Source of the DNA: Alteromonas antoniana
Lineage (GTDB): Bacteria; Pseudomonadota; Gammaproteobacteria; Enterobacterales; Alteromonadaceae
NCBI RefSeq assembly: GCF_019249295.1
Contig: NZ_JAESDH010000007.1
Location: 154,014 to 218,013 of the forward strand
DNA: 64,000 nt
Direction of reading: 5' to 3'
Shown here: positions 56,463 to 64,000 of the stretch, piece by piece
How the letters are laid out: each line of letters starts with the position of its first letter
How positions within the stretch are numbered: position 1 is the stretch's first letter
Translations under genes and position numbers: made by a program
Notes under the pieces: generated by a model
Told to the model about the DNA's origin: nothing
Seen by the model: only the letters and a program-made list of their open reading frames with translations
Databases searched by the model: none

Positions 56463-57008
56463 TCAGAGCCAGCGTTCCAGTTGTATTTTCCCTTCACCAA
56501 GATAACGAAAAACCAGCTCATCAAGTATACCGCCTGAGCCGCTCATCGATACCAGGCTGTCACACTCAACCGCCTGTAAACAACTAAAAGGTTGACCTAA
56601 AAACGTGTAGTCTGTGCCATCTTTGGTGAAGGTGTTTTGTAATAGCTCAACATCAGAATAAAAATACAGAGTACCTGCAGTATCGACAGATTCAGAATCG
56701 ACAGACAGTAGGGTGTATTCGCGATCACTGCCATCGGCAGGCGGGTTTTCTACTCTGGACACTTCTACCGTCAGGGAGTATTGATGACCCCACTGAAATT
56801 GAAAATCACGGATGTCCTCGTAAAAAGGAAAAAACGCCGTGAGATCGTTTTGGCCGGATGCTGACAGACACAATTGCTGTGAAACAGCTTCACAAACTAC
56901 TTTGTGACTTTGGATACTCAACTGTCTTACCTCACTGGATTCATCGTCGCTGCTGCATGCGTTAAGTAACATTGCGGCCAGTAAGAGCGAGCCTGATTGC
57001 CTGAACAT
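56463..57008 (-). CDS. DUF4377-type lipoprotein
   Basis: 181 residues with lipobox LNAC (Cys18). The body has VVCEAVSQQLCLSA, FYEDIRDFQFQWGHQYSLTVEV and NPPADGSDREYTLLSV, the pattern of the DUF4377 domain often attached to HslJ/META-type lipoproteins. Four cysteines beyond the lipid-bearing one could form disulfides. It lies just downstream of the LacI-family gene on the same strand (gap about 100 bases), so it may share its transcript. Function unknown. Confidence 0.7.
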   Translation of the reverse strand: MFRQSGSLLLAAMLLNACSSDDESSEVRQLSIQSHKVVCEAVSQQLCLSASGQNDLTAFFPFYEDIRDFQFQWGHQYSLTVEVSRVENPPADGSDREYTLLSVDSESVDTAGTLYFYSDVELLQNTFTKDGTDYTFLGQPFSCLQAVECDSLVSMSGSGGILDELVFRYLGEGKIQLERWL

Positions 57009-57108
57009 ACCTCTTCCCTATTTCATGTTTATGGCAATCACTGTATACCTGGAAGTGCGATAAATATGTGTCAATTTGTTCTCAGAACAGACCACTCGGC
57101 GTCAGCGG

Positions 57109-58137
57109 TTACTCTGCACTGCCGCAGGATTGCCTGATAATCAACTCCGCTGGCATAAGATAATCTTCAACTGGCTTGTTGTTAATCGCATCCAACAGCG
57201 CATTTACCAGCAACTCGCCAGCCAGCTTTGTGTTTTGCTGAACGGTGGTCAGGCTCGGTGTTGTGAAAGCTGATACCGGAATATTGTCATAACCGACCAC
57301 AGCAATATCTTCAGGTACGCGCAGGTCTGAATAACGCAAGGCTTTTAGTACGCCCATTGCGATAGAGTCTGATGCACAGACGACAGCGTCGGGAGGCGTC
57401 TGCATTTTCAACAGTGTCTGCATGGCCTCAACGCCGGCTTCTTCTGTGGAAATCGCATCGATACGTGGCGTATCTTCCTTTAGTACACCGGCTTTACTCA
57501 GTGCGTCGAGGTAACCCTGATGTCGCGCCATAAATTCCGGTGCATGCCCGCCAGCGTCGCCAACAAAAGCAAAGCGTTTGCGGCCGAGAGAGAGCAGGTG
57601 TCGGGTAATATCATAGCCCCCCTGATAATTGTCACAACCGATGCTAATGCCGGGGTGCTCCTCATCATGCGCGCCCCAGCGAACAAAGTGGGTACCTTGT
57701 TCTTCCAGCTGGCTTAGTTTCGTGCGGTAAGTGGTGTAATCACCATAACCCAGTAAAATAATGCCGTCTGCCTTGTTGGAGTCTTCATACTCAGCGTGCC
57801 AGTCGTCCTCTAAATTCTGGAAGGACACCAGTAAATCGTATCTGGCGCTCGCACAGGCGCGGGTAATACTTCCCAGCATGGACAGGAAAAACGGGTTTAT
57901 CATCGAGTCGTCAGATGTGGGATCTTCAAAGAGCAACAGGGCTATAGTGCTGCTCTTCTGTTTACGTAAGTTGCTCGCGTTTTTATCGACTTTGTAATTC
58001 AGTTCTCTGGCGATGCGCTGAATACGTTCGCGGGTTTCTTTGTTAACCAGCGGGCTGTTACTGAGTGCGCGAGACACTGTAGATTGTGATACGCCCGCTT
58101 TGTGGGCGATATCAAACGATGTTGCTTTCTCTTTCAT
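57109..58137 (-). CDS. LacI-family transcriptional regulator, candidate alpha-glucan regulator
   Basis: 342 residues. The N-terminal helix-turn-helix is SFDIAHKAGVSQSTVSRALSNSP, followed by the hinge helix region NYKVDKNASNLRKQKS; the rest is a periplasmic-binding-protein-like sugar domain (about 60-340) with IISGCDNY-like and VVGYDNIPVSAF motifs. ATG 58137 is preferred over a TTG at 58146; both have weak ribosome sites. It sits at the end of the glucan locus and is the only LacI-type regulator in the window, while the locus carries CG-centred palindromes suited to this family. That it binds them is inference. No such site lies in front of its own gene. Confidence 0.88.
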   Translation of the reverse strand: MKEKATSFDIAHKAGVSQSTVSRALSNSPLVNKETRERIQRIARELNYKVDKNASNLRKQKSSTIALLLFEDPTSDDSMINPFFLSMLGSITRACASARYDLLVSFQNLEDDWHAEYEDSNKADGIILLGYGDYTTYRTKLSQLEEQGTHFVRWGAHDEEHPGISIGCDNYQGGYDITRHLLSLGRKRFAFVGDAGGHAPEFMARHQGYLDALSKAGVLKEDTPRIDAISTEEAGVEAMQTLLKMQTPPDAVVCASDSIAMGVLKALRYSDLRVPEDIAVVGYDNIPVSAFTTPSLTTVQQNTKLAGELLVNALLDAINNKPVEDYLMPAELIIRQSCGSAE

Positions 58138-58302
58138 GAACACCAATTTCTATTACGACGAGCATGCGTCAATGTGTAAAGAGGTTACCATAGTTTTTTT
58201 CACAGTCAGTGTTTTTAGTCTGGAGTCGGGATAAAATGCGGTAATTCTAGCTATCTTGCTGCAAATTTAGACAAAAGCTTTTGAGACGAAAAGAAAACAT
58301 GG

Positions 58303-58329
58303 TTGCGAGAGATCGGCTGATGTTATACT
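58303..58329 (+). promoter_or_regulatory. Possible glnS promoter
   Basis: TGTTATACT gives an extended -10-like box at 58321-58329; the best -35 (TTGCGA) is only 15 bases upstream, so the call is weak. Confidence 0.35.
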
Positions 58330-58372
58330 CGTTGCCTAATCGACTCACACAAAGAATAAGGGGAAACAGCGA

Positions 58373-60040
58373 ATGGCCGAGACTGAACACCGTCCGACCA
58401 ACTTCATTCGTCAAATAATCGATAAGGATCTGGCATCAGGTCTGCACGAGAGCATAAAAACGCGTTTCCCGCCAGAGCCAAACGGCTTTCTGCATATCGG
58501 TCACGCGAAGTCTATCTGCCTGAATTTTGGTATTGCAGAAGATTACCAGGGCTCCTGTAACTTGCGGTTTGATGATACCAACCCTGCAAAAGAAGACATC
58601 AGCTTCGTGAACTCTATCAAAGAAGACGTACACTGGCTGGGCTTTGAGTGGAACGGTGAAGCGCGCTACTCCTCTAATTATTTCGATCAATTACATGCCT
58701 TCGCCAATGAACTGATTGATAAAGGCCTGGCATACGTCGACTTTTCAACGCAGGAACAGATGCGCGAGATGCGCGGTACGCTGACGGAACCCGGCAAAAA
58801 CAGCCCCTACCGTGATACCGACATAGAAACTAACCAGCGTGAATTTGCCAAAATGACAGCGGGCGAATACGGTGAAGGGCAGTGTAGTTTGCGTGCCAAA
58901 ATCGATATGACGTCGCCGTTTATGTGCATGCGCGATCCGGTAATTTATCGGGTTAAACACGCGCACCATCACCAAACCGGTGACAAATGGTGTGTCTATC
59001 CTATGTATGATTTTACTCACTGTATTTCAGATGCGATTGAGGGGATCACGCATTCATTATGTACCCTTGAGTTTCAGGATAACCGCCGTCTTTATGACTG
59101 GGTAATTGAGAATATTTCCATCGACTGCACGCCTCGTCAGTATGAGTTCTCACGTCTTAATCTTGAATATACGGTGCTGAGCAAACGTCGCCTGATTCAG
59201 CTGGTCGATGAAAACCATGTCAGTGGGTGGGACGATCCGCGTATGCCGACTGTTGCGGGTTTGCGCCGTCGTGGCTATACCCCGGGGGCCGTGCGTGAGT
59301 TCTGCAAGCGGATTGGCGTCACAAAGATGGATAACATGGTCGAAATGTCCATGCTGGAAGCCTGTATTCGCGACGATTTGAACGTTAATGCTCCACGGGC
59401 GATGGCGGTGCTCGATCCTATCAAACTGGTCATTGAAAACCTTGCACAAGGTGAGTCAGAGCAATTAACTGCGCCTAATCATCCAAACGATGAATCGATG
59501 GGTACACGCACAATATCGTTTAGCCGGGAAATCTGGATTGAGGCGGAAGATTTTCGCGAGTCTGCCAATAAAAAATTCAAGCGTCTGGTGCTGGATAAAG
59601 AAGTGCGCCTGCGTAACGCCTATGTGGTGAAAGCGAATCGCGTTGAAAAAGATGAGCAGGGGAACGTCACAACCGTTTATTGTACTTACGATCCGGACAC
59701 GCTGGGCAAAGATCCTGCTGATGGGCGTAAAGTCAAAGGCGTTATACACTGGGTGGATGCGGCTACCGCACAGGCAGCTGAATTCAGACTCTATGATCGT
59801 TTGTTTAACGTGCCGAATCCTGCTGCACAGGATGATTTTGTCGATGCGATTAACCCTGAATCTCTCCAGGTGAAAAAGGGATGGGTGGAAGCCGGCTTAC
59901 ATAATCATATCCCTGAAACTGGCGCATGGCAGTTTGAGCGAACGGGGTATTTCTGTGTCGATCCGGATACCACGGATACCCTGCCGGTATTCAATCAGAC
60001 TGTTGGCTTGCGCGACACCTGGGCAAAAATCGGTGATTAA
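58373..60040 (+). CDS. glnS: Glutaminyl-tRNA synthetase
   Basis: Charges tRNA-Gln with glutamine. Class I signature HIGH is present in [14 protein letters not shown] (about residue 41) and the KMSKS-equivalent is VLSKRRL. The catalytic core is followed by the two anticodon-binding beta barrels. The length of 555 matches the bacterial family, and [13 protein letters not shown] is the conserved C-terminal block. It is flanked by its own promoter region and terminator. Confidence 0.98.
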   Translation: MAETEHRPTNFIRQIIDKDLASGLHESIKTRFPPEPNGFLHIGHAKSICLNFGIAEDYQGSCNLRFDDTNPAKEDISFVNSIKEDVHWLGFEWNGEARYSSNYFDQLHAFANELIDKGLAYVDFSTQEQMREMRGTLTEPGKNSPYRDTDIETNQREFAKMTAGEYGEGQCSLRAKIDMTSPFMCMRDPVIYRVKHAHHHQTGDKWCVYPMYDFTHCISDAIEGITHSLCTLEFQDNRRLYDWVIENISIDCTPRQYEFSRLNLEYTVLSKRRLIQLVDENHVSGWDDPRMPTVAGLRRRGYTPGAVREFCKRIGVTKMDNMVEMSMLEACIRDDLNVNAPRAMAVLDPIKLVIENLAQGESEQLTAPNHPNDESMGTRTISFSREIWIEAEDFRESANKKFKRLVLDKEVRLRNAYVVKANRVEKDEQGNVTTVYCTYDPDTLGKDPADGRKVKGVIHWVDAATAQAAEFRLYDRLFNVPNPAAQDDFVDAINPESLQVKKGWVEAGLHNHIPETGAWQFERTGYFCVDPDTTDTLPVFNQTVGLRDTWAKIGD

Positions 60041-60065
60041 TCGTTTCAATTGAGTACCCGATTAA

Positions 60066-60093
60066 AAAAAAGGCTGCAAACGCAGCCTTTTTT
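60066..60093 (+). terminator. Terminator after glnS
   Basis: AAAAAAGGCTGC / GCAGCCTTTTTT stem with an AAAC loop. Confidence 0.9.
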
Positions 60094-60211
60094 GTGTCCG
60101 CAGTTTTCAGACAAGCCGGTATGACATCACGTTACTTCACAACCGGCAATATGCTATCGCCGGTGTAAATTAGCGGTGGGGACACACCGTAGAGTCAGGC
60201 TCCGTTCCGGG

Positions 60212-60955
60212 CTACTTGGGCTGACAGTCCATGGATGCGCCATTCACCTCAGCACTTTCGTCGCCCATTAAGTACAAATACAGTGGCATAATATCTGAAG
60301 GCGTTTTCAGCGTTTCAGGGTTCTCTGCCGGGAAGGCACTGGCTCGCATTGATGTGCGGGTAGCACCCGGGTTTATGCAGTTGAAACGAACTGACTTATT
60401 TTTATATTCATCGGCAAGTACTTCCATCATGCCTTCGGTGGCGAATTTCGATACGGCATAGGTACCCCAGAAACTTCTGCCTTTGCGTCCAACACTTGAG
60501 GTTGTGAAGACTACCGACGCTGAAGGGGACTTTTCGAGCACCGGCAACAATGCCTGTGTCATGTACATGGCAGCATTCACGTTAATTTGCATTACTTCCT
60601 GCCACTCATCCACAGGGATATCTTTAAACACACTTAAATGACCCAGCACCGACGCATTGTGCAGGACACCATCAAGCTTACCGTACTGGTCGGCAATGGT
60701 GTCTGCCATCCCTTTATAATGCTCCGGAGTCGCTCCTTTGAGGTCCAGTGGAACGATAGACGGCTCTTTGCCACCGGCAGCCATGATGTCATCGTATACT
60801 TTTTCAAGCTTGCTGACTGTTCTGCCTAACAAGATGCATTCCGCACCATGCGCAGCGAAGGTTCTTGACGCTTCAGCACCAATGCCGTCACCAGCACCAG
60901 TAATTAAAATAACTTTACCTGCAAGTAAATCCTGGGGAGCCTGATAGTTATTCAT
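60212..60955 (-). CDS. yciK: YciK-type short-chain dehydrogenase/reductase
   Basis: 247 residues from ATG 60955. NAD(P) loop ITGAGDGIGAEASRTFA (about 17-33), NASV, the catalytic Ser region TTSSVGRKG, and YAVSK with catalytic Tyr and Lys. The start MNNYQAPQDLLAGKVILITG is the usual YciK N-terminus; the frame runs 98 codons further upstream with no homology and no ribosome site, and that part is rejected. The physiological substrate of YciK is unknown. Confidence 0.9.
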   Translation of the reverse strand: MNNYQAPQDLLAGKVILITGAGDGIGAEASRTFAAHGAECILLGRTVSKLEKVYDDIMAAGGKEPSIVPLDLKGATPEHYKGMADTIADQYGKLDGVLHNASVLGHLSVFKDIPVDEWQEVMQINVNAAMYMTQALLPVLEKSPSASVVFTTSSVGRKGRSFWGTYAVSKFATEGMMEVLADEYKNKSVRFNCINPGATRTSMRASAFPAENPETLKTPSDIMPLYLYLMGDESAEVNGASMDCQPK

Positions 60956-61282
60956 GTAATCGGGTTTCCATATCTGTGGAAGAGTAGATAAGCGTACGCA
61001 AAACATAATGTCTGCGTGAATTACGCTGATGATACCCGGTGGTGATATGAAGTAAACCACAAGGGCAAAATAATCTGTGTTTGCAAAAAGACGCTTACAA
61101 ATAGTTAACAAACCTTTGCAAAGTTCCAGCAAAGTCAATAAGATTGGGCTATATACAACTGGTCTAACATGTTTAAAACTATCCTGACATTGTGTTAACA
61201 ACGGGATGTGGCCTGACCGGGAAACCAGTCTGGTCCGGGTTTTAAACACAGAATAACAACAAAGTTTTTGTAGGGAGAAAGA
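60956..61282. other. yciK / lipase divergent spacer
   Basis: About 330 bases. TTGGGC near 61145 followed by TATATA is too close to be a standard promoter. No operator of the ATACGTAT type and no small gene seen. Confidence 0.4.
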
Positions 61283-63886
61283 ATGAGAAAACTCTTTATC
61301 AGTTCCAGTGTTGCCTTGGCGCTGGGTCTAGCAGGATGTGGTGGCTCAAACGAAACACTGGATGATATCCAGGCTGACACGCCTGTTCAAACACCCATTT
61401 CTCGTATTGTCTTTGATCCGGCCGCTGGAAATCTGAACGTACCTAACGATTTATTGATGCTGCCAGGTGATGACGGCTTCTTTGATTACACACTGAATAT
61501 TCCTGTAGCGGATCCTACAGACTTTGGCGACCCACAAAACGCGTTAAACGTGCTTGATGGTTGGTCAACGCAGCATCCGTTTACAATTGATGTCAGTACG
61601 CCCGATGGCGTGACGTTGGATGCCTCCACGTTATCAGCCGGTATCCATATTTACGAGGCAACACTGGGTCTTGACCAGAGCGTGCCAGAGTGTGCAGCAA
61701 TTGAAATTCCTTCTGCAGGTTGTTTGCTTGGCGACCAACTGCAATACGGCGTCGATTTTGTGCTGTCTCTGGTCGACGGTGATACCGTCAGTGTTGTACC
61801 ACTGCGTCCGCTTAAATCTGGTCAGGGCCACATGCTGGTGATGACGACCGGGCTGAAAGACAGCTCTGGAAAGTCTGTTGAAGGTTCTACAACGTGGGAC
61901 TTGGTCCGTCAGGACATTAATACCATGCCTTTGTCTTCAGATTCACAGTTACAGTTGCAGGGCATTGTTAACAGTTACCTTGGACCGTTGCTGAATGCAG
62001 GCTACGATCGCGAAGAAATCACGTACGTTTCTGCGTTCACCACGCAATCTGTTGGCGTGGCGTTAAATACTATCAAGCAGGTCATGGTAAGTGAGTTTGC
62101 TGCACGCGCCGCGGCGGGCGATCCGAATGCGGGCGAAGCACTTCCGGTTATTGTGGCGACAGATGCAGATGGTGCTCAGAATGTCATGGAAACCCTGGGT
62201 TTGGTTGACGACGCAACGCTGGCTGGCGCAATTCAGCAGGGTATTGCCAGTCTTCCTCCTGAAGCTGAACCATTGATTCCTTTAATTGAAGCGACGGATT
62301 TCAGTGCGTTACAAACTTGTGGTGGCCTGTTGGGCACGGCATCGGGTGCGATGGCATCGATGTGGGGCGACGTAAATGGCTTTGCGGTTCAGGTATCTAC
62401 CGGAATTTTAGGCCAGGTAGGTCCTTTCTGCGCAGCGCAGCGCTACGAAGCTACGGTGTCTTTGCCTTACTTCCTGGGTGTACCCAGCGCCGAGAATCCA
62501 TTGGCGCCAGTCAATCAGTTCTGGAAAGCCGCCTGTGACAGTGGGATCGTGTTAGCGGGTGCTCCTGATGAGGTGCTTGCCGCTGCTACGCCGGGTCCGA
62601 ATAATGAGATGTGCTCTAACTTTGGTCTTGCTGACTTACGTGTAAATGGCGAAATGCTCGACAGTGCCAGAAACATCACGAAGTTCAACCCGTTCCCGCA
62701 ACCTCAGGGTGGCAATATGGGTGATGAGACGCTTGATGTTCAGATTACTGTTCCGGACGTAGCCGTTGCTACCGGGCTGGGATTCCCTATTACCAAGCCT
62801 GACGCTGGCTGGCCGGTAGTGATTCTGGCTCACGGTATCACCAGCAAAAAAGAAGACATGCTGGCTATAACTGGCACGCTGGCGCTAGCAGGTATTGCGT
62901 CTGTCGCTATTGATCAGCCACTACACGGTAGCCGTGGGTTTGATCTGGATGGCGACGGCACTGACGATATCAATGCCACTACGGTCAGCGCAACGCACTA
63001 TATGAATCTGGGTAGTCTGCCAACGGCGCGTGATAACCTGCGTCAAAGCGTATCGGATTTGCTTGGCTTGCGTTTAGGTCTTAATGCGGTCGTTGATGCA
63101 ACCAGTACTCAGGCAGTGGACTTTAATCTGTCTCGAGTTTCCTTTATGGGGGTCTCGCTGGGTGCTATTACCGGCGCTGATTTTACTGCAGTGGCAAACA
63201 CAACGATGGGTGAGCAGCTGGGTGCACTGGACGGTATGTATGCCGTGAATGCAGCATCGCTTGAGTCTCCTGGTGGTGGTTTATCGCAGTATCTTATTGA
63301 ATCGCCGACCTTCGGTCCTTTGATCAAAGGCTTGTTACTGTCTCAGGCTTCACCTGATTTCCAGGCGTTGCTGATGCAATTGTATGAGACTACAGATGTA
63401 ACAGAAGCGCAGTTAGTGGCAGCAGTATCAGCATTTTTCGATGCACTGGATGCCCAGCAGACCGCAGAGGTGAATGCTATCTTTAATGAGTTTGCTTTTG
63501 CCGCACAAACTGCGCTTGATTCAGGCGATCCTAATAACTACGCAACTACTTTGGCTGCAACCACGCCAGTACACATGATGACTGTTGTTGGTGACGGTGG
63601 TGAGAACCTGCCTGACCAGGTAATTCCTGTGACAACGGCGTTGCCACTGTCAGGCCAAGCTGGTTTTGCTGGTGTGCTTGGTCTTGAGCAAGTCTCCTCA
63701 ACCGTTGAGCCTACTGGTGAGACGGTAAGCGGATGGGTGCAGTTCCTTGAAGGTGCACATGCTTCAAGCCTGAATCCGGCACCAAGTGCTGCGGCGACGG
63801 AAGAAATGCAGCGTGAAGTCGCCGGCTATATTGCCAGCGAAGCCATGATGTTGCCAATTACCAACGAAAGTGTTGTTGCTAACTAA
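61283..63886 (+). CDS. VolA / Pla-1-cef family surface lipase lipoprotein
   Basis: 867 residues with lipobox LAGC (Cys19) followed by GGS, a typical surface lipoprotein N-terminus. Early block ISRIVFDPAAGNLNVPNDLL is the family opening. The lipase core has VVILAHGITSKKEDML, the nucleophile elbow FMGVSLGAITG (Ser near 625), and a C-terminal histidine in LEGAHASSLNP. This matches the extracellular Pla-1/cef lipase family that includes the Vibrio outer-membrane lysophospholipase VolA. The likely role is release of fatty acids from external phospholipids. In Vibrio the gene is paired with a fatty-acid transporter; the next gene here lies outside the window. Confidence 0.88.
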   Translation: MRKLFISSSVALALGLAGCGGSNETLDDIQADTPVQTPISRIVFDPAAGNLNVPNDLLMLPGDDGFFDYTLNIPVADPTDFGDPQNALNVLDGWSTQHPFTIDVSTPDGVTLDASTLSAGIHIYEATLGLDQSVPECAAIEIPSAGCLLGDQLQYGVDFVLSLVDGDTVSVVPLRPLKSGQGHMLVMTTGLKDSSGKSVEGSTTWDLVRQDINTMPLSSDSQLQLQGIVNSYLGPLLNAGYDREEITYVSAFTTQSVGVALNTIKQVMVSEFAARAAAGDPNAGEALPVIVATDADGAQNVMETLGLVDDATLAGAIQQGIASLPPEAEPLIPLIEATDFSALQTCGGLLGTASGAMASMWGDVNGFAVQVSTGILGQVGPFCAAQRYEATVSLPYFLGVPSAENPLAPVNQFWKAACDSGIVLAGAPDEVLAAATPGPNNEMCSNFGLADLRVNGEMLDSARNITKFNPFPQPQGGNMGDETLDVQITVPDVAVATGLGFPITKPDAGWPVVILAHGITSKKEDMLAITGTLALAGIASVAIDQPLHGSRGFDLDGDGTDDINATTVSATHYMNLGSLPTARDNLRQSVSDLLGLRLGLNAVVDATSTQAVDFNLSRVSFMGVSLGAITGADFTAVANTTMGEQLGALDGMYAVNAASLESPGGGLSQYLIESPTFGPLIKGLLLSQASPDFQALLMQLYETTDVTEAQLVAAVSAFFDALDAQQTAEVNAIFNEFAFAAQTALDSGDPNNYATTLAATTPVHMMTVVGDGGENLPDQVIPVTTALPLSGQAGFAGVLGLEQVSSTVEPTGETVSGWVQFLEGAHASSLNPAPSAAATEEMQREVAGYIASEAMMLPITNESVVAN

Positions 63887-63953
63887 CAACCGATAACACC
63901 AAATAAAAAGCCGGACCCATGTCCTAATGCCGATCAGTTAAGATTATTTTGAT

Positions 63954-63973
63954 GATCGGTTGACCGATCTTTT
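63954..63973 (+). terminator. Terminator after the lipase gene
   Basis: GATCGG / CCGATC stem with a TTGA loop and four T residues. Confidence 0.6.
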
Positions 63974-64000
63974 CAAGGCTTCAAAATCCGATATCAGTCT

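Noticed and set aside
58019..58032. TGAATACGTTCG inside the LacI-family gene as an extra operator
   Set aside because: Only half of the palindrome is kept and it lies in coding sequence; not counted as a regulon site.
60956..61249. 98-codon N-terminal extension of the YciK-type protein
   Set aside because: No homology, no ribosome site, and the normal YciK N-terminus begins at 60955.

Overview
The window reads as chromosomal DNA of a marine gammaproteobacterium of the Alteromonas type (Alteromonadaceae). Pointers are the divergent gltA / sdhCDAB-sucABCD block, large TonB-dependent receptors beside secreted alpha-glucan hydrolases, a PEP-CTERM-associated acyltransferase, a VolA/Pla-1-type surface lipase and a Vibrio/Shewanella-like hutG. 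The assignment rests on gene content and protein resemblance only. No rRNA, tRNA, CRISPR array, insertion sequence or phage gene was recognised.

Layout. 1-2.8 kb: end of a GDP-mannose pathway operon (manC, cut by the window edge, then manB). 2.9-15.4 kb: a small DUF3429 membrane protein and gltA on the minus strand, then sdhCDAB and sucABCD on the plus strand, i.e. most of the TCA cycle from citrate synthase to succinate dehydrogenase; SucB has two lipoyl domains and no E3 gene is present. 15.8-26.8 kb: two TonB-dependent receptors and a lipoprotein pullulanase. 27.1-34.2 kb: a patatin-like protein and the histidine-utilisation genes hutGI / hutCUH around one HutC operator. 34.4-43.4 kb: a minus-strand M24 peptidase and two paralogous SGNH-hydrolase/TPR genes (the second frameshifted), divergent from a plus-strand operon of carbamoyltransferase, SxtJ-like protein, 50-residue DUF5989 protein and SpoU-type RNA methyltransferase, then the PEP-CTERM-type acyltransferase. 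43.5-58.1 kb: second half of the alpha-glucan locus (amylase-esterase-GH31 glucosidase; a tryptophan-halogenase-family flavoprotein; neopullulanase-MFS transporter-amylase; DUF4377 lipoprotein; LacI-family regulator). 58.3-64 kb: glnS, a YciK-type oxidoreductase and a VolA-type lipase.

How it fits together. Starch or pullulan would be cut at the surface by the lipoprotein pullulanase and amylases, taken through the outer membrane by the two TonB receptors, trimmed in the periplasm by the neopullulanase and GH31 glucosidase, and imported by the sugar:proton-type MFS carrier. A near-palindromic 14-bp site (TGAATACGTATGCA) lies upstream of both receptors, the amylase operon and the halogenase/neopullulanase divergent region. 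At three promoters it begins exactly 19 nt before the -35 box, and at the amylase operon 16 nt before it. The LacI-family protein at 57.1-58.1 kb is the obvious candidate to bind it. A variant site lies between the SGNH genes and the carbamoyltransferase operon.

The least explained part is the carbamoyltransferase / SxtJ / DUF5989 module with paired membrane-anchored SGNH-TPR proteins. It has the arrangement of sxtI-sxtJ-sxtK of cyanobacterial saxitoxin clusters but no other sxt gene, and is my best candidate for an undescribed surface-modification system.
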